A stretch of DNA of 64,000 bases from Caryophanales bacterium (GTDB taxonomy: Bacteria > Bacillota > Bacilli > Exiguobacteriales > Exiguobacteriaceae), in the NCBI GenBank assembly GCA_902363455.1, contig CABJAC010000001.1, positions 1,367,952-1,431,951 on the forward strand, written 5' to 3'. Position 1 is the first letter of the stretch. The number at the start of each line of letters is the position of its first letter. This document shows, in pieces, positions 16,432-27,321 of this stretch. The position numbers and the translations under genes were made by a program. The notes under the pieces are model-generated. The model worked only from the letters and a program-made list of their open reading frames with translations. It had not been told where the DNA came from and did not search any database.

Positions 16432-17817
16432 TTATTCTGCCCACCATAAGGCATCTTCCGGTTTTTTGGCGACAGCGTGTAATTCTTTTTCGGTCGAGAC
16501 AGTCGGGTGCGAACCTTTTAAGGCCTTGCCTGACGTACTCTTGAAGAAGAAGAAGAACGTGATGAAGCCGATGACGCTGACCGCCGTCAAATAATAAGCC
16601 GGTGCGAGCGGATTTTGTGTCGCATGGACGAGCCAAGTCGAGACAAGCGGCGTCGTTCCGCCGAAAATCGAGACGGAGACATTAAACGTGACAGACAATG
16701 TCCGGTAGCGGACATCCGTATAAAAGATACTTGGCAACAGACTTGGCATCGTGCCTTCAAAGATTGCGAGGAAGAAGCCAAGAATGAAGATTCCGATTCC
16801 GACGAACAAGAGTGGTTTCAGACCAATCAGGTAGAACGAGAGAATCGACAGAATCGACAGACCTGCCAAGGCAAACAAGACGATGTTCCGGTTACCTTTT
16901 TTGTCGCTGAGTTTACCGAAGAAGTAAGCGAGTGGAATCATGATGACCATGACACCGGTAATCAAGATCGTACTTGTTGAACTGGAGATGCCCATGACTT
17001 CATTCAGGTAAGACGGCATATACGACAGCAACATGTAGTTCGTAATGTTGAAGAACGCGACAGCGATGAAACAAACGATGATATCGCGTTTATGGTCCCG
17101 AATGATTTCCCGGAACGACGCTGGTTCTTCCGTATTTTCGTTGATTTCGTTTTCGAAGATCGGTGATTCATCGAGATGGCGGCGCAAGTACAGACCAAAC
17201 AGTCCGAGCGGTGCCCCTAAAATGAACGGGATCCGCCAACCCCATGATGCCATTTGATCATCGGATAACGTCACGAACAGGACGGTTGCGAGAATTGACG
17301 CCAGAATATAACCAGCGAGTGTCCCGATTTCAAGACCACTTCCGAGGGCACTCCGTTTGTTATCAGGTGACGATTCAGCGATGTAGACCATTGCACCGGC
17401 ATACTCACCGCCGGTTGAAAAACCTTGTAAAATCCGGGCCAGTAACAGTAAGATCGGTGCCCAAATCCCGATTTGATCATACGTTGGTAATAATCCGATG
17501 ATGAGGGTCGAACCGGCCATCATGACGATGGTCGTCGTCAAGACAACCTTTCGTCCGAGCCGATCCCCGATGCGTCCAAAGACGATTCCGCCGATTGGCC
17601 GCATTAAAAAAGCGATCGCAAACGTCGCAAAGGTAAAGACGAGCTTCAGTTCATCGTTCTCGACGGCACTAAAGAAGTTTTGACTGATGATGATTGCGAG
17701 ATACGAATAAAGACCAAAATCGAACCATTCCATCGCATTCCCAATTCCGGTCGCGTAGACACTTTTTTTGGTTTGCTTCATGTCGACGACATTGACTTTT
17801 TCTTTTCTGAATTTCAT
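16432..17817 (-). CDS. MFS metabolite:H+ symporter, ProP/ShiA type
   Basis: A 461-residue major facilitator of the metabolite:H+ symporter subgroup. Characteristic features are [20 protein letters not shown] at the start, [24 protein letters not shown] as motif A, and [24 protein letters not shown]. Family knowledge: members import proline, glycine betaine, citrate, alpha-ketoglutarate or shikimate; compatible-solute uptake is plausible given the other osmotic and ion genes here, but the substrate is not certain. GGGAG is 12 bases before ATG 17817, slightly long; a second ATG 36 bases inside lacks a better site. Confidence 0.85.
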   Translation of the reverse strand: MKFRKEKVNVVDMKQTKKSVYATGIGNAMEWFDFGLYSYLAIIISQNFFSAVENDELKLVFTFATFAIAFLMRPIGGIVFGRIGDRLGRKVVLTTTIVMMAGSTLIIGLLPTYDQIGIWAPILLLLARILQGFSTGGEYAGAMVYIAESSPDNKRSALGSGLEIGTLAGYILASILATVLFVTLSDDQMASWGWRIPFILGAPLGLFGLYLRRHLDESPIFENEINENTEEPASFREIIRDHKRDIIVCFIAVAFFNITNYMLLSYMPSYLNEVMGISSSTSTILITGVMVIMIPLAYFFGKLSDKKGNRNIVLFALAGLSILSILSFYLIGLKPLLFVGIGIFILGFFLAIFEGTMPSLLPSIFYTDVRYRTLSVTFNVSVSIFGGTTPLVSTWLVHATQNPLAPAYYLTAVSVIGFITFFFFFKSTSGKALKGSHPTVSTEKELHAVAKKPEDALWWAE

Positions 17818-18148
17818 AAGTTCTGTTCACTCCCTTTAATAAGTTCGTATCGTAACATAGCAGGAAATGAAGTCAAGTCGTTAAGCGACTTAATGACTTG
17901 AGAACAGGTAAAAACGGCTCTGTGCCGGGAGTTGTCAAACCGTTGATGCTCTAAGCAGGACGTCTTGTAGTGAAGAATTATGAAAAAATAATATTTTTTT
18001 TCAGTTCTTTTCACAAAAACATGAAGTTTTTCATTCGTTTTCATACCCTTTGTTCGACAAGAATCCGCCTTAAGCAGGAGGCAAAGGTAAGGAAATGATT
18101 GGTAAAATCAAATGGATACATAGATGATTAATGGAGGGGCAATATGAC
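17818..18148. other. 330-base intergenic region between divergent genes, with nested inverted repeats
   Basis: No gene of useful length was seen. Between about 17874 and 17902 there is a nested symmetrical element: CAAGTC ... GACTTG as outer arms and AAGTCG-TTAAG-CGACTT as inner arms, upstream of the ProP-like gene. It could be an operator or leader hairpin for that gene. The rest is AT-rich with no clear promoter hexamers that I would commit to. Confidence 0.4.
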
Positions 18149-18502
18149 ATGAACATACGACGCATGGGAAAGTGGATGGCTGTTTTATTGGGGGTGGTGA
18201 TCATCAGTGGAACGGGTTGGTATTATCTGTTTGAGACGTCGGATGTGAATGGTTTTCCGGTTCCACGGACAGGGACCGTTCAGGAAAAGCCGGAGGGATT
18301 GTTCGTCAAGACGCACCTCGTTTCAGAAGTCGAAGGTCCCGGCGTATTGTACGCGATGCGGATTCGACAAGCCGGCTGGAAAGTGGTCGACCGGGAAGGA
18401 CTGGCCGCCAGGTATGAAAAAGATGGTCGGATGATTGAGCTGACGACATTTGATGATGAACTGTTTCTTGAACCGGCTGAACGTTCTGGTATCGAACAGT
18501 AA
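18149..18502 (+). CDS. small membrane-anchored protein of unknown function
   Basis: A 117-residue protein with one N-terminal membrane segment (WMAVLLGVVIISGTGWYYLF, about residues 8-27) and a soluble extracytoplasmic remainder. The soluble part is short and contains VLYAMRIRQAGWKVVDREGLAARYEKDGRMIELTTF. I do not recognise the family. ATG 18149 is chosen because GGAGGG (18133-18139) lies 9 bases upstream; an earlier in-frame ATG at 18131 overlaps that ribosome site. A strong terminator begins at the stop codon. Confidence 0.68.
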   Translation: MNIRRMGKWMAVLLGVVIISGTGWYYLFETSDVNGFPVPRTGTVQEKPEGLFVKTHLVSEVEGPGVLYAMRIRQAGWKVVDREGLAARYEKDGRMIELTTFDDELFLEPAERSGIEQ

Positions 18503-18541
18503 AATAAGCGGAGTTCCTGAGAGTAGGAACTCCGCTTATTT
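18502..18541. terminator. Strong terminator between convergent genes
   Basis: A perfect 17-base stem, AAATAAGCGGAGTTCCT (18502-18518) with AGGAACTCCGCTTATTT (18525-18541), and a six-base loop. It separates the anchored protein gene from the minus-strand operon that ends at 18548. Confidence 0.85.
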
Positions 18542-18547
18542 GTGTCC

Positions 18548-18988
18548 TCAATTCGCATAGAGCAGCTTTTTCGTGTCTTGATCATAGACCCGATAATCGA
18601 TTTCGAAGTCTCCGTTTCGTGTTGTCGTTACCTGACAATAGTACGGAATCTTTTCGCCATAGGCCTCAAGATCAGGTGCGTCACGGAAGGAAAACGTGTT
18701 GTTGGTTTCCATTAACGTGATTTCGATGGATGTTCCTTTCGATTCAGACGGTTCTAGAAAGCATGAACCTTTCATTACACGATAATCACGAAACACCATC
18801 TCGGTAAAGCTCGGTACCGTTACCCAGAGACATAGCAATCCGAGTAATAGGATGCCTGTCCATTTGAGTTTTTGGAAAAAGGAATACTGTTTGTTGTCAA
18901 AATGAAGGACAAGCAGATAGCAGGCCGGTAAGACAAATGAAACACCTAACAAGAAAATGAAAAAATACGTGATGATTTCAGCATTCAT
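18548..18988 (-). CDS. two-helix membrane protein, paralog of 19481-19927
   Basis: A 146-residue protein with two N-terminal membrane segments and an extracytoplasmic domain of about 80 residues. It aligns along its length with the product of 19481-19927: both have G-x-C after the second helix, a Y(Y/T)C(Q/H)VTTT block and an E-I-(D/S)-YR-(V/I)-YD...T-x-KLLY ending. The two conserved cysteines could form a disulfide. Function unknown. ATG 18988 overlaps the TGA of the GNAT gene by four bases, which fixes the start and shows translational coupling; ten more upstream residues in frame are not needed. Confidence 0.72.
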   Translation of the reverse strand: MNAEIITYFFIFLLGVSFVLPACYLLVLHFDNKQYSFFQKLKWTGILLLGLLCLWVTVPSFTEMVFRDYRVMKGSCFLEPSESKGTSIEITLMETNNTFSFRDAPDLEAYGEKIPYYCQVTTTRNGDFEIDYRVYDQDTKKLLYAN

Positions 18989-19449
18989 CTGGATCCGTCC
19001 GTCTGATGGCGGGACCAATGAAGAGAGCGATCGGATTCATTGGTTTTTTGGAATCCGATTTTCTCCAAGACCCGAATCGAAGCACGATTCGTCACTGTTG
19101 TTTCAGCAAAAACAGTCGCAACGTCCGGACGGGACAACGCCCAATCGACAAGAGCACCGACGGCTTCTGTCGCATAACCATTGTTCTGATAACGTTCCAA
19201 TAAGCCGTAGCCGATTTCAACGTCCTTATTGGCAGATGGTCGTCCTTTAAAGCCGATGTCCCCGATGATGTTACCGTCAGCTTGGGAGATGACGAGCCAG
19301 CTGCCCCAGAGGAGCAGAGCAGGTTTTTCTGCCAGTTCAATTAAGTGGTTCTCAAGTTCAGGACCGTTCTCGTAACATTGTTCCAAAACGAGCGGCGTCC
19401 ATTCAGTCGTATACGGTACAATCGTCAATCGGTTAGTTTGGATGGTCAT
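18985..19449 (-). CDS. GNAT family N-acetyltransferase, RimJ/RimL type
   Basis: A 154-residue acetyltransferase, QTNRLTIVPYT at the N-terminus and a typical acetyl-CoA site in IGYGLLERYQNNGYATEAVGALVDWAL (about residues 78-104); VTNRASIRVLEKIGFQKT completes the fold. ATG 19449 has AGGAA about 9 bases upstream; reading on to 19548 would enter the neighbouring gene without a ribosome site. It is sandwiched between two paralogous membrane protein genes on the same strand and overlaps the downstream one by four bases. Its substrate might be linked to those proteins, but nothing shows it. Confidence 0.85.
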   Translation of the reverse strand: MTIQTNRLTIVPYTTEWTPLVLEQCYENGPELENHLIELAEKPALLLWGSWLVISQADGNIIGDIGFKGRPSANKDVEIGYGLLERYQNNGYATEAVGALVDWALSRPDVATVFAETTVTNRASIRVLEKIGFQKTNESDRSLHWSRHQTDGSR

Positions 19450-19480
19450 GGTCACATTCCTACCCTCGAAGTAGTTTCGG

Positions 19481-19927
19481 TCATTCAGATGAATACAATA
19501 ACTTATCCGTCTTGAAATCGTAAATCCGGTAAGAAATCTCAAATTCATGATCTTTTGTCGTCGTCACGTGACAGGTATAGGGGACATCCGGTCCGTAAGC
19601 GCCGAGGTCTGCCCGATCCAAGAAACTGAAATAGTCACCTGTTTCATCATAATAAAGATCAATCGTCCGCGGGCTAGATTGATCATCGTATTCCACCGTA
19701 CACATTCCTTTAGTCGTCACATAGTCATGATAGACGACATACTTCAGGCTCGGCGCCGAATACCAGACCAGTCCCACCCCGAATAAACACAGTAAAACGA
19801 GTCGGACAAACAGGGAAAATTCGATTCCGTTATCTTCACGGAGCCAGAAATATAACAATACACTTAGCACCATACAGATGATACCGCCAGCGAGAATCGC
19901 GTAATAGAAAAGCACTTCTTCATTCAT
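19481..19927 (-). CDS. two-helix membrane protein, paralog of 18548-18988
   Basis: A 148-residue protein with two N-terminal hydrophobic segments (YYAILAGGIICMVLSVLLYFWL; LFVRLVLLCLFGVGLVWYSA) and a small outer domain. The features shared with 18548-18988 are the post-helix G-M-C, YTCHVTTT and YRIYDFKTDKLLY near the end. I do not recognise the family. GAGGGGA, overlapping the end of gntR, serves as ribosome site; the gap to gntR is only 13 bases, so the gene is probably the second in a gntR operon. Confidence 0.72.
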   Translation of the reverse strand: MNEEVLFYYAILAGGIICMVLSVLLYFWLREDNGIEFSLFVRLVLLCLFGVGLVWYSAPSLKYVVYHDYVTTKGMCTVEYDDQSSPRTIDLYYDETGDYFSFLDRADLGAYGPDVPYTCHVTTTKDHEFEISYRIYDFKTDKLLYSSE

Positions 19928-19940
19928 GTGCGAAGTCCCC

Positions 19941-20651
19941 TCATAAATACAAGCCGTTCGCCTGCACGACGAATTGCGAGTGCTCGTAATGATAGGTGAT
20001 GACGGAATAGTCGAACGGCCGACCGTTCGTCAAGTGGAAGATTGTCTCGACCGTCAATGCCGGATCACCGGCTTCAAGCTCCAAGTGTTTTGCAATCGAG
20101 TCAGGTAACTTACCGACATGCATGTACATGTCCGAGAATCCGATGTTCAGTCCGAGCGCCGTCTCGAGGTACTCGAAAATCGATTGTTCGACGATTTCCC
20201 GGTTCAGATAGGGCACGATTGCTTGACGGTAATACGATTCTTCAAGGCACATGATGTTGCCGTCGATGTAGCGGATCCGTTTGATGGCATAGACCATTTC
20301 CCCGGGAGCGCTACCAAGGTTTTTGATGATTTCTTCCGGGCAGGGGATCAGCTCAAACGACAGGACTTTGGACTGGATGTCGTGTTCGACGAGATTCTGT
20401 TTAAATCCTTGCGTCGAAAACAGCTCGATATAGCCTTTCCGATTCGTCTTCCGGACAAAAATCCCGCTGCCGCGGACTTGAAAGATGGTGCCTTTTCGCT
20501 CCAGTAGTTCCAGTGCTTTTGTCATCGTCGTTTTACTGACTGCAAATTGACGGATCAGTTGATCGAGGACCGGTAGTTTATCGCCTTGCTGTAGTGCGTG
20601 TTGTTCGATATAGGCTTCGATTTCCGTCGCCGTTTGTTGGTATTTCAGCAT
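19941..20651 (-). CDS. GntR-family (HutC subgroup) sugar regulator
   Basis: A 236-residue repressor. The N-terminal winged helix (LPVLDQLIRQFAVSKTTMTKALELLERKGTIFQVRGSGIFVRK) is followed by a UTRA effector domain (from about residue 90, ending YSVITYHYEHSQFVV). This is the layout of HutC-type regulators such as TreR and the Bacillus beta-glucoside regulators. It is divergent from the beta-glucoside PTS gene, and the 18-base palindrome in that promoter is the obvious target, with a phospho-beta-glucoside as likely inducer. Three further genes follow on its strand within 13-31 bases. Confidence 0.9.
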   Translation of the reverse strand: MLKYQQTATEIEAYIEQHALQQGDKLPVLDQLIRQFAVSKTTMTKALELLERKGTIFQVRGSGIFVRKTNRKGYIELFSTQGFKQNLVEHDIQSKVLSFELIPCPEEIIKNLGSAPGEMVYAIKRIRYIDGNIMCLEESYYRQAIVPYLNREIVEQSIFEYLETALGLNIGFSDMYMHVGKLPDSIAKHLELEAGDPALTVETIFHLTNGRPFDYSVITYHYEHSQFVVQANGLYL

Positions 20652-20746
20652 GGTTCACCCTCATTTTCCAGTAATTGTTCTACTTTTTTACTATAGCATA
20701 CGACTGATTTGAACTAAATCATATGAATAATTAAATTAAATATGTA

Positions 20747-20775
20747 TTGATAAATTGTACATGTACAATTATAAT
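20747..20775 (+). promoter_or_regulatory. Beta-glucoside PTS promoter with GntR palindrome in the spacer
   Basis: -35 TTGATA (20747-20752) and -10 TATAAT (20770-20775) are separated by exactly 17 bases. The perfect palindrome AATTGTACATGTACAATT (20753-20770) fills that spacer completely. A GntR dimer bound here would cover the promoter face between the two boxes, giving tight repression until the sugar phosphate appears. Confidence 0.85.
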
Positions 20776-20819
20776 AAGGATGTACGATTTGGGGTCAACA
20801 GAATAAAGGGGATTCAGGG

Positions 20820-24205
<3,386 letters not shown>

Positions 24206-24206
24206 T

Positions 24207-24245
24207 CAAACAGACCTCCATCCGAAGCGGGTGGAGGTTGTTTGT
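24207..24245 (+). terminator. Terminator of the beta-glucoside operon
   Basis: CAAACA-ACCTCCA pairs with TGGAGGT-TTTG around an inner loop containing TCC/GGG pairing. The T-tract is short and interrupted, so it is weaker than others in the window. Confidence 0.65.
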
Positions 24246-24258
24246 GTCTAAAAAAAGT

Positions 24259-24320
24259 TTGCCTGAACAACGAAAAGACGTATGATATAGAAGACGTTAT
24301 CCAGTATTTGTATGGATAAC
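24259..24320 (+). promoter_or_regulatory. Putative promoter and leader hairpin of 24374-24871
   Basis: TTGCCT (24259-24264) and TATGAT (24281-24286) are 16 bases apart. In the following leader, GTTATCCA (24296-24303) and TGGATAAC (24313-24320) form a perfect eight-base inverted repeat with a nine-base loop, just past the expected transcription start. It could be an operator or an RNA hairpin. Confidence 0.45.
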
Positions 24321-24373
24321 CAGATATCATCCTAAATAAAGGGTGGTTCAGAACAGTACTGGAGGTTATAACT

Positions 24374-24871
24374 ATGTTTACAGTAGATGAGTATTTGGCT
24401 TCAATCAAAACGAATCTTGCGCAACACACAGACGTGCTGGTCAACAATTTGAAGACAATCGCAGACGCAACCTTTGCACCGGATGTCGAGCTGCTAGATT
24501 TTTCTGCGTTCATCGAACCGTCGCGGCATGATTTATCCATCATGTTCTTTTCGATGGACCGGGAAGCCAATGAAGTGTTTGAAGAAGCCGGGACACCGGG
24601 CTTTGCCGGCAGTGAATCGATGCTCGATGAGGCGGTGTATTATCACGTTACATCAAAGTCATCGGATGACTTTGATGTATTCCACGAGGAACATGAAGAA
24701 ATCTTGATTGAGCAGGAGCGACAACTCTTTACGGATTGGTTCAGCACGTGTTGGCAACAAGCCGGTGGAGAGCGGGTTCAACTGCCAGCTTATTTTAATG
24801 TCCACGACGAAGGAGAAACGTTTGATTTGAAGCGGCAGATTTGGATGGATGAAGAGGAAAAATGGGATTGA
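24374..24871 (+). CDS. acidic soluble protein of unknown function
   Basis: A 165-residue acidic protein without signal peptide or membrane segment. It has many Asp, Glu and aromatic residues (DDFDVFHEEHEEILIEQERQLFTDWFSTCWQQAGG). I do not recognise the family; the layout suggests a small cytoplasmic domain. GGAGG precedes the ATG by 8 bases. Its end overlaps the start of the broken nucleosidase gene by 10 bases, so the two were probably co-expressed. Confidence 0.75.
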   Translation: MFTVDEYLASIKTNLAQHTDVLVNNLKTIADATFAPDVELLDFSAFIEPSRHDLSIMFFSMDREANEVFEEAGTPGFAGSESMLDEAVYYHVTSKSSDDFDVFHEEHEEILIEQERQLFTDWFSTCWQQAGGERVQLPAYFNVHDEGETFDLKRQIWMDEEEKWD

Positions 24872-25569
24872 GTTCGGAGACGGTTGTCAAGAATCGCTTG
24901 ATGGTGGGTGTCAGCATCGCGACGGTTTGGGAATTTGAGGCGACGCTGGATTACTTTCATGTACAAGAAACGGAACGGATCACGTACCCGTACGGTGAAT
25001 ACTTTTGCCGGACAATCAACGGGAAACCTGTCATTTTTTACAGCACCGGTGTCCGGAAAGTGAATGGTGTCGGCGGTAATCAGTACATGCTGTAGCATTT
25101 TCCAATCACAAAAGTGCTCGTCGTCGGAACGTGTGCCGGCATTGATGAACGGTTTGACGTACTCGACATCATTATTCCGGATCGTGCCGTTCAATATGAC
25201 TGTACGGTGAAAGAAGTCGAACCATTGCTGAAACCGTCGTTCATCGTTGAAATCGATGTCACGAAATACGGGATTAAAGGTAACGGGACGATCGGGACGG
25301 CTGACCGCGCCGTCGTCATGTGGAACGATTATCTCGAACTGCAGGCGAACGGCATCACGATTGCCGATACGGAAGCAGCAGCGATTGCCTACATCTGCCG
25401 AAAGAATGCGGTCGAATGCATCATCATCAAAGGCATCTCGGATGTTCCGACGGATGAGACGGATCTTGATCCGCTTCAGTCGAATCAGGAGCAGATCAAC
25501 GTCTACATCGCCAATACACCGAAGGTCATGACGCGGATTTTTGACGACTATCTGCACGTATTCATATAA
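24862..25569 (+). pseudogene. MTA/SAH nucleosidase-like gene interrupted by an in-frame TAG
   Basis: Two open segments, 24862-25095 and 25096-25569, are in the same frame and separated only by TAG at 25093-25095. Joined, they give about 235 codons of a purine/uridine phosphorylase-fold protein: SIATVWEFEATLDYF at the start, VLVVGTCAGIDERFDVLDIIIP in the middle and TIADTEAAAIAYICRKNAVECIIIKGISDVPTDE near the end, typical of MtnN-like enzymes. CAG to TAG is one transition and would restore Gln in the run M-L-Q-H-F. Alternatives are a real readthrough, restart at GTG 25114 giving a 151-residue fragment, or a sequencing error. Confidence 0.75.
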
Positions 25570-25582
25570 AAGGAGTGCCGTT

Positions 25583-26116
25583 ATGAAAAAACGAGTTTTT
25601 TGTTCAGTCACGATTGCGCTGATGCTTGGCGGATGTGGAATCGGACAACCGAAAGAGCCCGACTTCCCTCGGTATACGGGCGAATACTTACACATTGCCT
25701 ATATCGGGAAAGCACCTGAAGTCCGGGAAGACAACGTCCGTCTAGAGGAAATTTCATTCGCTGAATTAAAAAATCGCAAGCAGGTCGCTTCGACGTTCGA
25801 CGCTGTACTGATCATGCCGAATAAATTACTGGAAGCGGATCAAGGCGAGTATGCCGATACCTACTTGAAAATGCGAATTCCGACGTTTTTCATCGGGTCG
25901 AATAAGGGGCATGTGCCGTTCATCGCGGACTGGATTTCGTACAAGGAAGCGGCGGGGGAGACGACCGATTATGCAGCCGGTTACTTGAATGGGAAAACGA
26001 CCATGTTTTGGACATACGGGTTATACAACGATGTTAAAACGAAGGGACACATTACCGCCATGTATTCGAATGTCTTTCAAACGGTGGAAACGGTAAAGAA
26101 CAAAACACAGAAGTAA
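25583..26116 (+). CDS. lipoprotein of unknown function
   Basis: A 177-residue lipoprotein. The start MKKRVFCSVTIALMLGGCGIG has a basic N-region, hydrophobic core and lipobox LGGC (Cys18). AAAGGAG precedes ATG 25583 by 8 bases, so this start is preferred to one 42 bases earlier. The mature domain has alternating hydrophobic strands (LHIAYIGKAPEV; AVLIMPNKLL; IPTFFIGSNKGHVPFIADW) reminiscent of a small alpha/beta fold, but I cannot name it. It follows the broken nucleosidase gene by 13 bases. Confidence 0.78.
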   Translation: MKKRVFCSVTIALMLGGCGIGQPKEPDFPRYTGEYLHIAYIGKAPEVREDNVRLEEISFAELKNRKQVASTFDAVLIMPNKLLEADQGEYADTYLKMRIPTFFIGSNKGHVPFIADWISYKEAAGETTDYAAGYLNGKTTMFWTYGLYNDVKTKGHITAMYSNVFQTVETVKNKTQK

Positions 26117-26118
26117 CA

Positions 26119-26159
26119 AAAAAACGCCACTCCGGCATAGAATCGGAATGGCGTTTTAT
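26119..26159. terminator. Bidirectional terminator between convergent genes
   Basis: AAAACGCCA and TGGCGTTTT form the base, with TCCG/CGGA above and a nine-base loop (26121-26134 with 26144-26157). A-run and T-run on opposite sides allow both the lipoprotein gene and the GNAT gene to terminate here. Confidence 0.85.
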
Positions 26160-26626
26160 GCATGAAATTGCGTCATGACGATAAAAGTGGCGTGAGCTGT
26201 AGAAAAAGTTGATTGCTGTCGAAATCCGAGCTGTTCATACAGGTGAATCGCCCGTTCATTAAAGGTCGCGACGGTCAAACGAATTGGTAAAGATGATTCG
26301 GCTTTAACTGTTTCAAGGACAAACGAACAAAACGCGAAACCCGTATCTTGTCCCGTAACGTCGGGATGTCTGCCGAGTCCGAGATCGAGACAATCGTCAG
26401 CATACAGTCCGAGCGGAAGACCGGCCGGGACTTGAGCCGAACGACCGGTACAGAAGAAGCCGACCAGTTGCTCCTGATCGACCACCGCCTGATAGAAACC
26501 GTCGAGCAATTCGGCATACGCTTCGTCCGACACTTCCATATTGTAAAAGTCATAGGGGGGTGGATAGGTCCAGTGCAGGATTGCCGTTGCCTGATCGAAT
26601 GTCAGGGTTGTGACTTGCAGATGCAT
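26156..26626 (-). CDS. GNAT family N-acetyltransferase
   Basis: A 156-residue acetyltransferase. The opening TFDQATAILHWTYPPPYDFYNM is a known variant N-terminus among GNATs of Bacillales, and VATFNERAIHLYEQLGFRQQSTF is the standard C-terminal block; the acetyl-CoA part GLGRHPDVTGQDTGFAFCSFVL is less canonical. AGGAGG lies 8 bases upstream of the ATG. Substrate unknown. The next small gene upstream on the same strand ends 12 bases away. Confidence 0.85.
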   Translation of the reverse strand: MHLQVTTLTFDQATAILHWTYPPPYDFYNMEVSDEAYAELLDGFYQAVVDQEQLVGFFCTGRSAQVPAGLPLGLYADDCLDLGLGRHPDVTGQDTGFAFCSFVLETVKAESSLPIRLTVATFNERAIHLYEQLGFRQQSTFSTAHATFIVMTQFHA

Positions 26627-26638
26627 ATGTACCGCCTC

Positions 26639-26827
26639 CTAGTTCTTTTCGGACTCGATTTTTTCGGCTTGAGCTGCTTTGAAGTTCAAGAAAATCGTGT
26701 AGCCGACCGTGACCGGAATGATGACGATGCCGTATCCGAGCTCCATATCAAAGCCATAGACACAGACAAGAGTAGTAATCGTGATAATAACCAACAAGCG
26801 GATGCTTGATAGATGGTGTTTGCTCAT
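26639..26827 (-). CDS. small two-helix membrane protein
   Basis: A 62-residue protein with two hydrophobic segments (SIRLLVIITITTLVCVYGF; LGYGIVIIPVTVGYTIFLNF) and a charged C-terminal tail. GAGGTG lies about 7 bases before ATG 26827; an in-frame GTG at 26836 is part of that ribosome site. Function unknown. It forms a closely spaced set with the GNAT below and the small membrane gene above. Confidence 0.62.
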   Translation of the reverse strand: MSKHHLSSIRLLVIITITTLVCVYGFDMELGYGIVIIPVTVGYTIFLNFKAAQAEKIESEKN

Positions 26828-26840
26828 TTTTTTCACCTCG

Positions 26841-27014
26841 TTATGACTTAAGTACTTGTCTCAGTTCGAAGATGGCGATAAATAACATGGCACAGGCAAG
26901 AGGAATAAATCCGATTACGAATAGTGTCGGATAAATGGTTCCTGTGTTCCATAAAAGAAGCAGCAAAATTGAAATCAGCGTAATGAGACTGACGATGTGG
27001 GTTGTGGTTGGCAT
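26841..27014 (-). CDS. small two-helix membrane protein, 57 residues
   Basis: A short gene found by reading the minus strand: it starts MPTTTHIVSLITLISILLLL, runs through WNTGTIYPTLFVIGFIPLACAMLFIAIFEL and ends RQVLKS. AAAGGAG lies 7-8 bases before the ATG. It has two hydrophobic helices and the same small-membrane character as the next gene. Function unknown. The ribosome site and the tight spacing on both sides make it likely to be real. Confidence 0.65.
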   Translation of the reverse strand: MPTTTHIVSLITLISILLLLLWNTGTIYPTLFVIGFIPLACAMLFIAIFELRQVLKS

Positions 27015-27026
27015 AGTTCATCTCCT

Positions 27027-27230
27027 TTAAGATATGAGGAAGTCACCGGGATTTTCGACATACAGCTCAACATGACCGCAACGGGGGCAGACAGCAGCTT
27101 TTGCTTCAGCTGATGCTTTGCTGAACAGCCATCCAGGTATTTTAATTTTTAAACCGTACATGGCTCCTTTGACATGGACTTCACAATCTTCAACCATATC
27201 CGATTGACAGGCTGTGCATTTTCGGATCAT
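27027..27230 (-). CDS. small zinc-ribbon protein
   Basis: A 67-residue protein with two CxxC knuckles: RKCTACQSDM at the start and CPRCGHVELY near the end, separated by about 40 residues (EDCEVHVKGAMYGLKIKIPGWLF). This is the pattern of a zinc ribbon found in small nucleic-acid-binding or unclassified Bacillales proteins. AGGGGG lies 9 bases before ATG 27230; the in-frame extension to 27263 has no ribosome site. Its downstream neighbours are two small membrane protein genes on the same strand. Confidence 0.72.
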   Translation of the reverse strand: MIRKCTACQSDMVEDCEVHVKGAMYGLKIKIPGWLFSKASAEAKAAVCPRCGHVELYVENPGDFLIS

Positions 27231-27321
27231 TTCAAAACACCCCCTAAAAGATTCTGACTTCACTGTATCGCATTCCTGATGCTTTTTCTATATAATGGTA
27301 AAAAGAAACGGGGGAACTGAC

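Noticed and set aside
24790-25695. 301-residue open frame opposite the split nucleosidase gene
   Set aside because: The plus strand has recognisable nucleosidase motifs and overlaps with neighbours in normal fashion; the antisense frame has no recognisable domain and covers parts of three genes.
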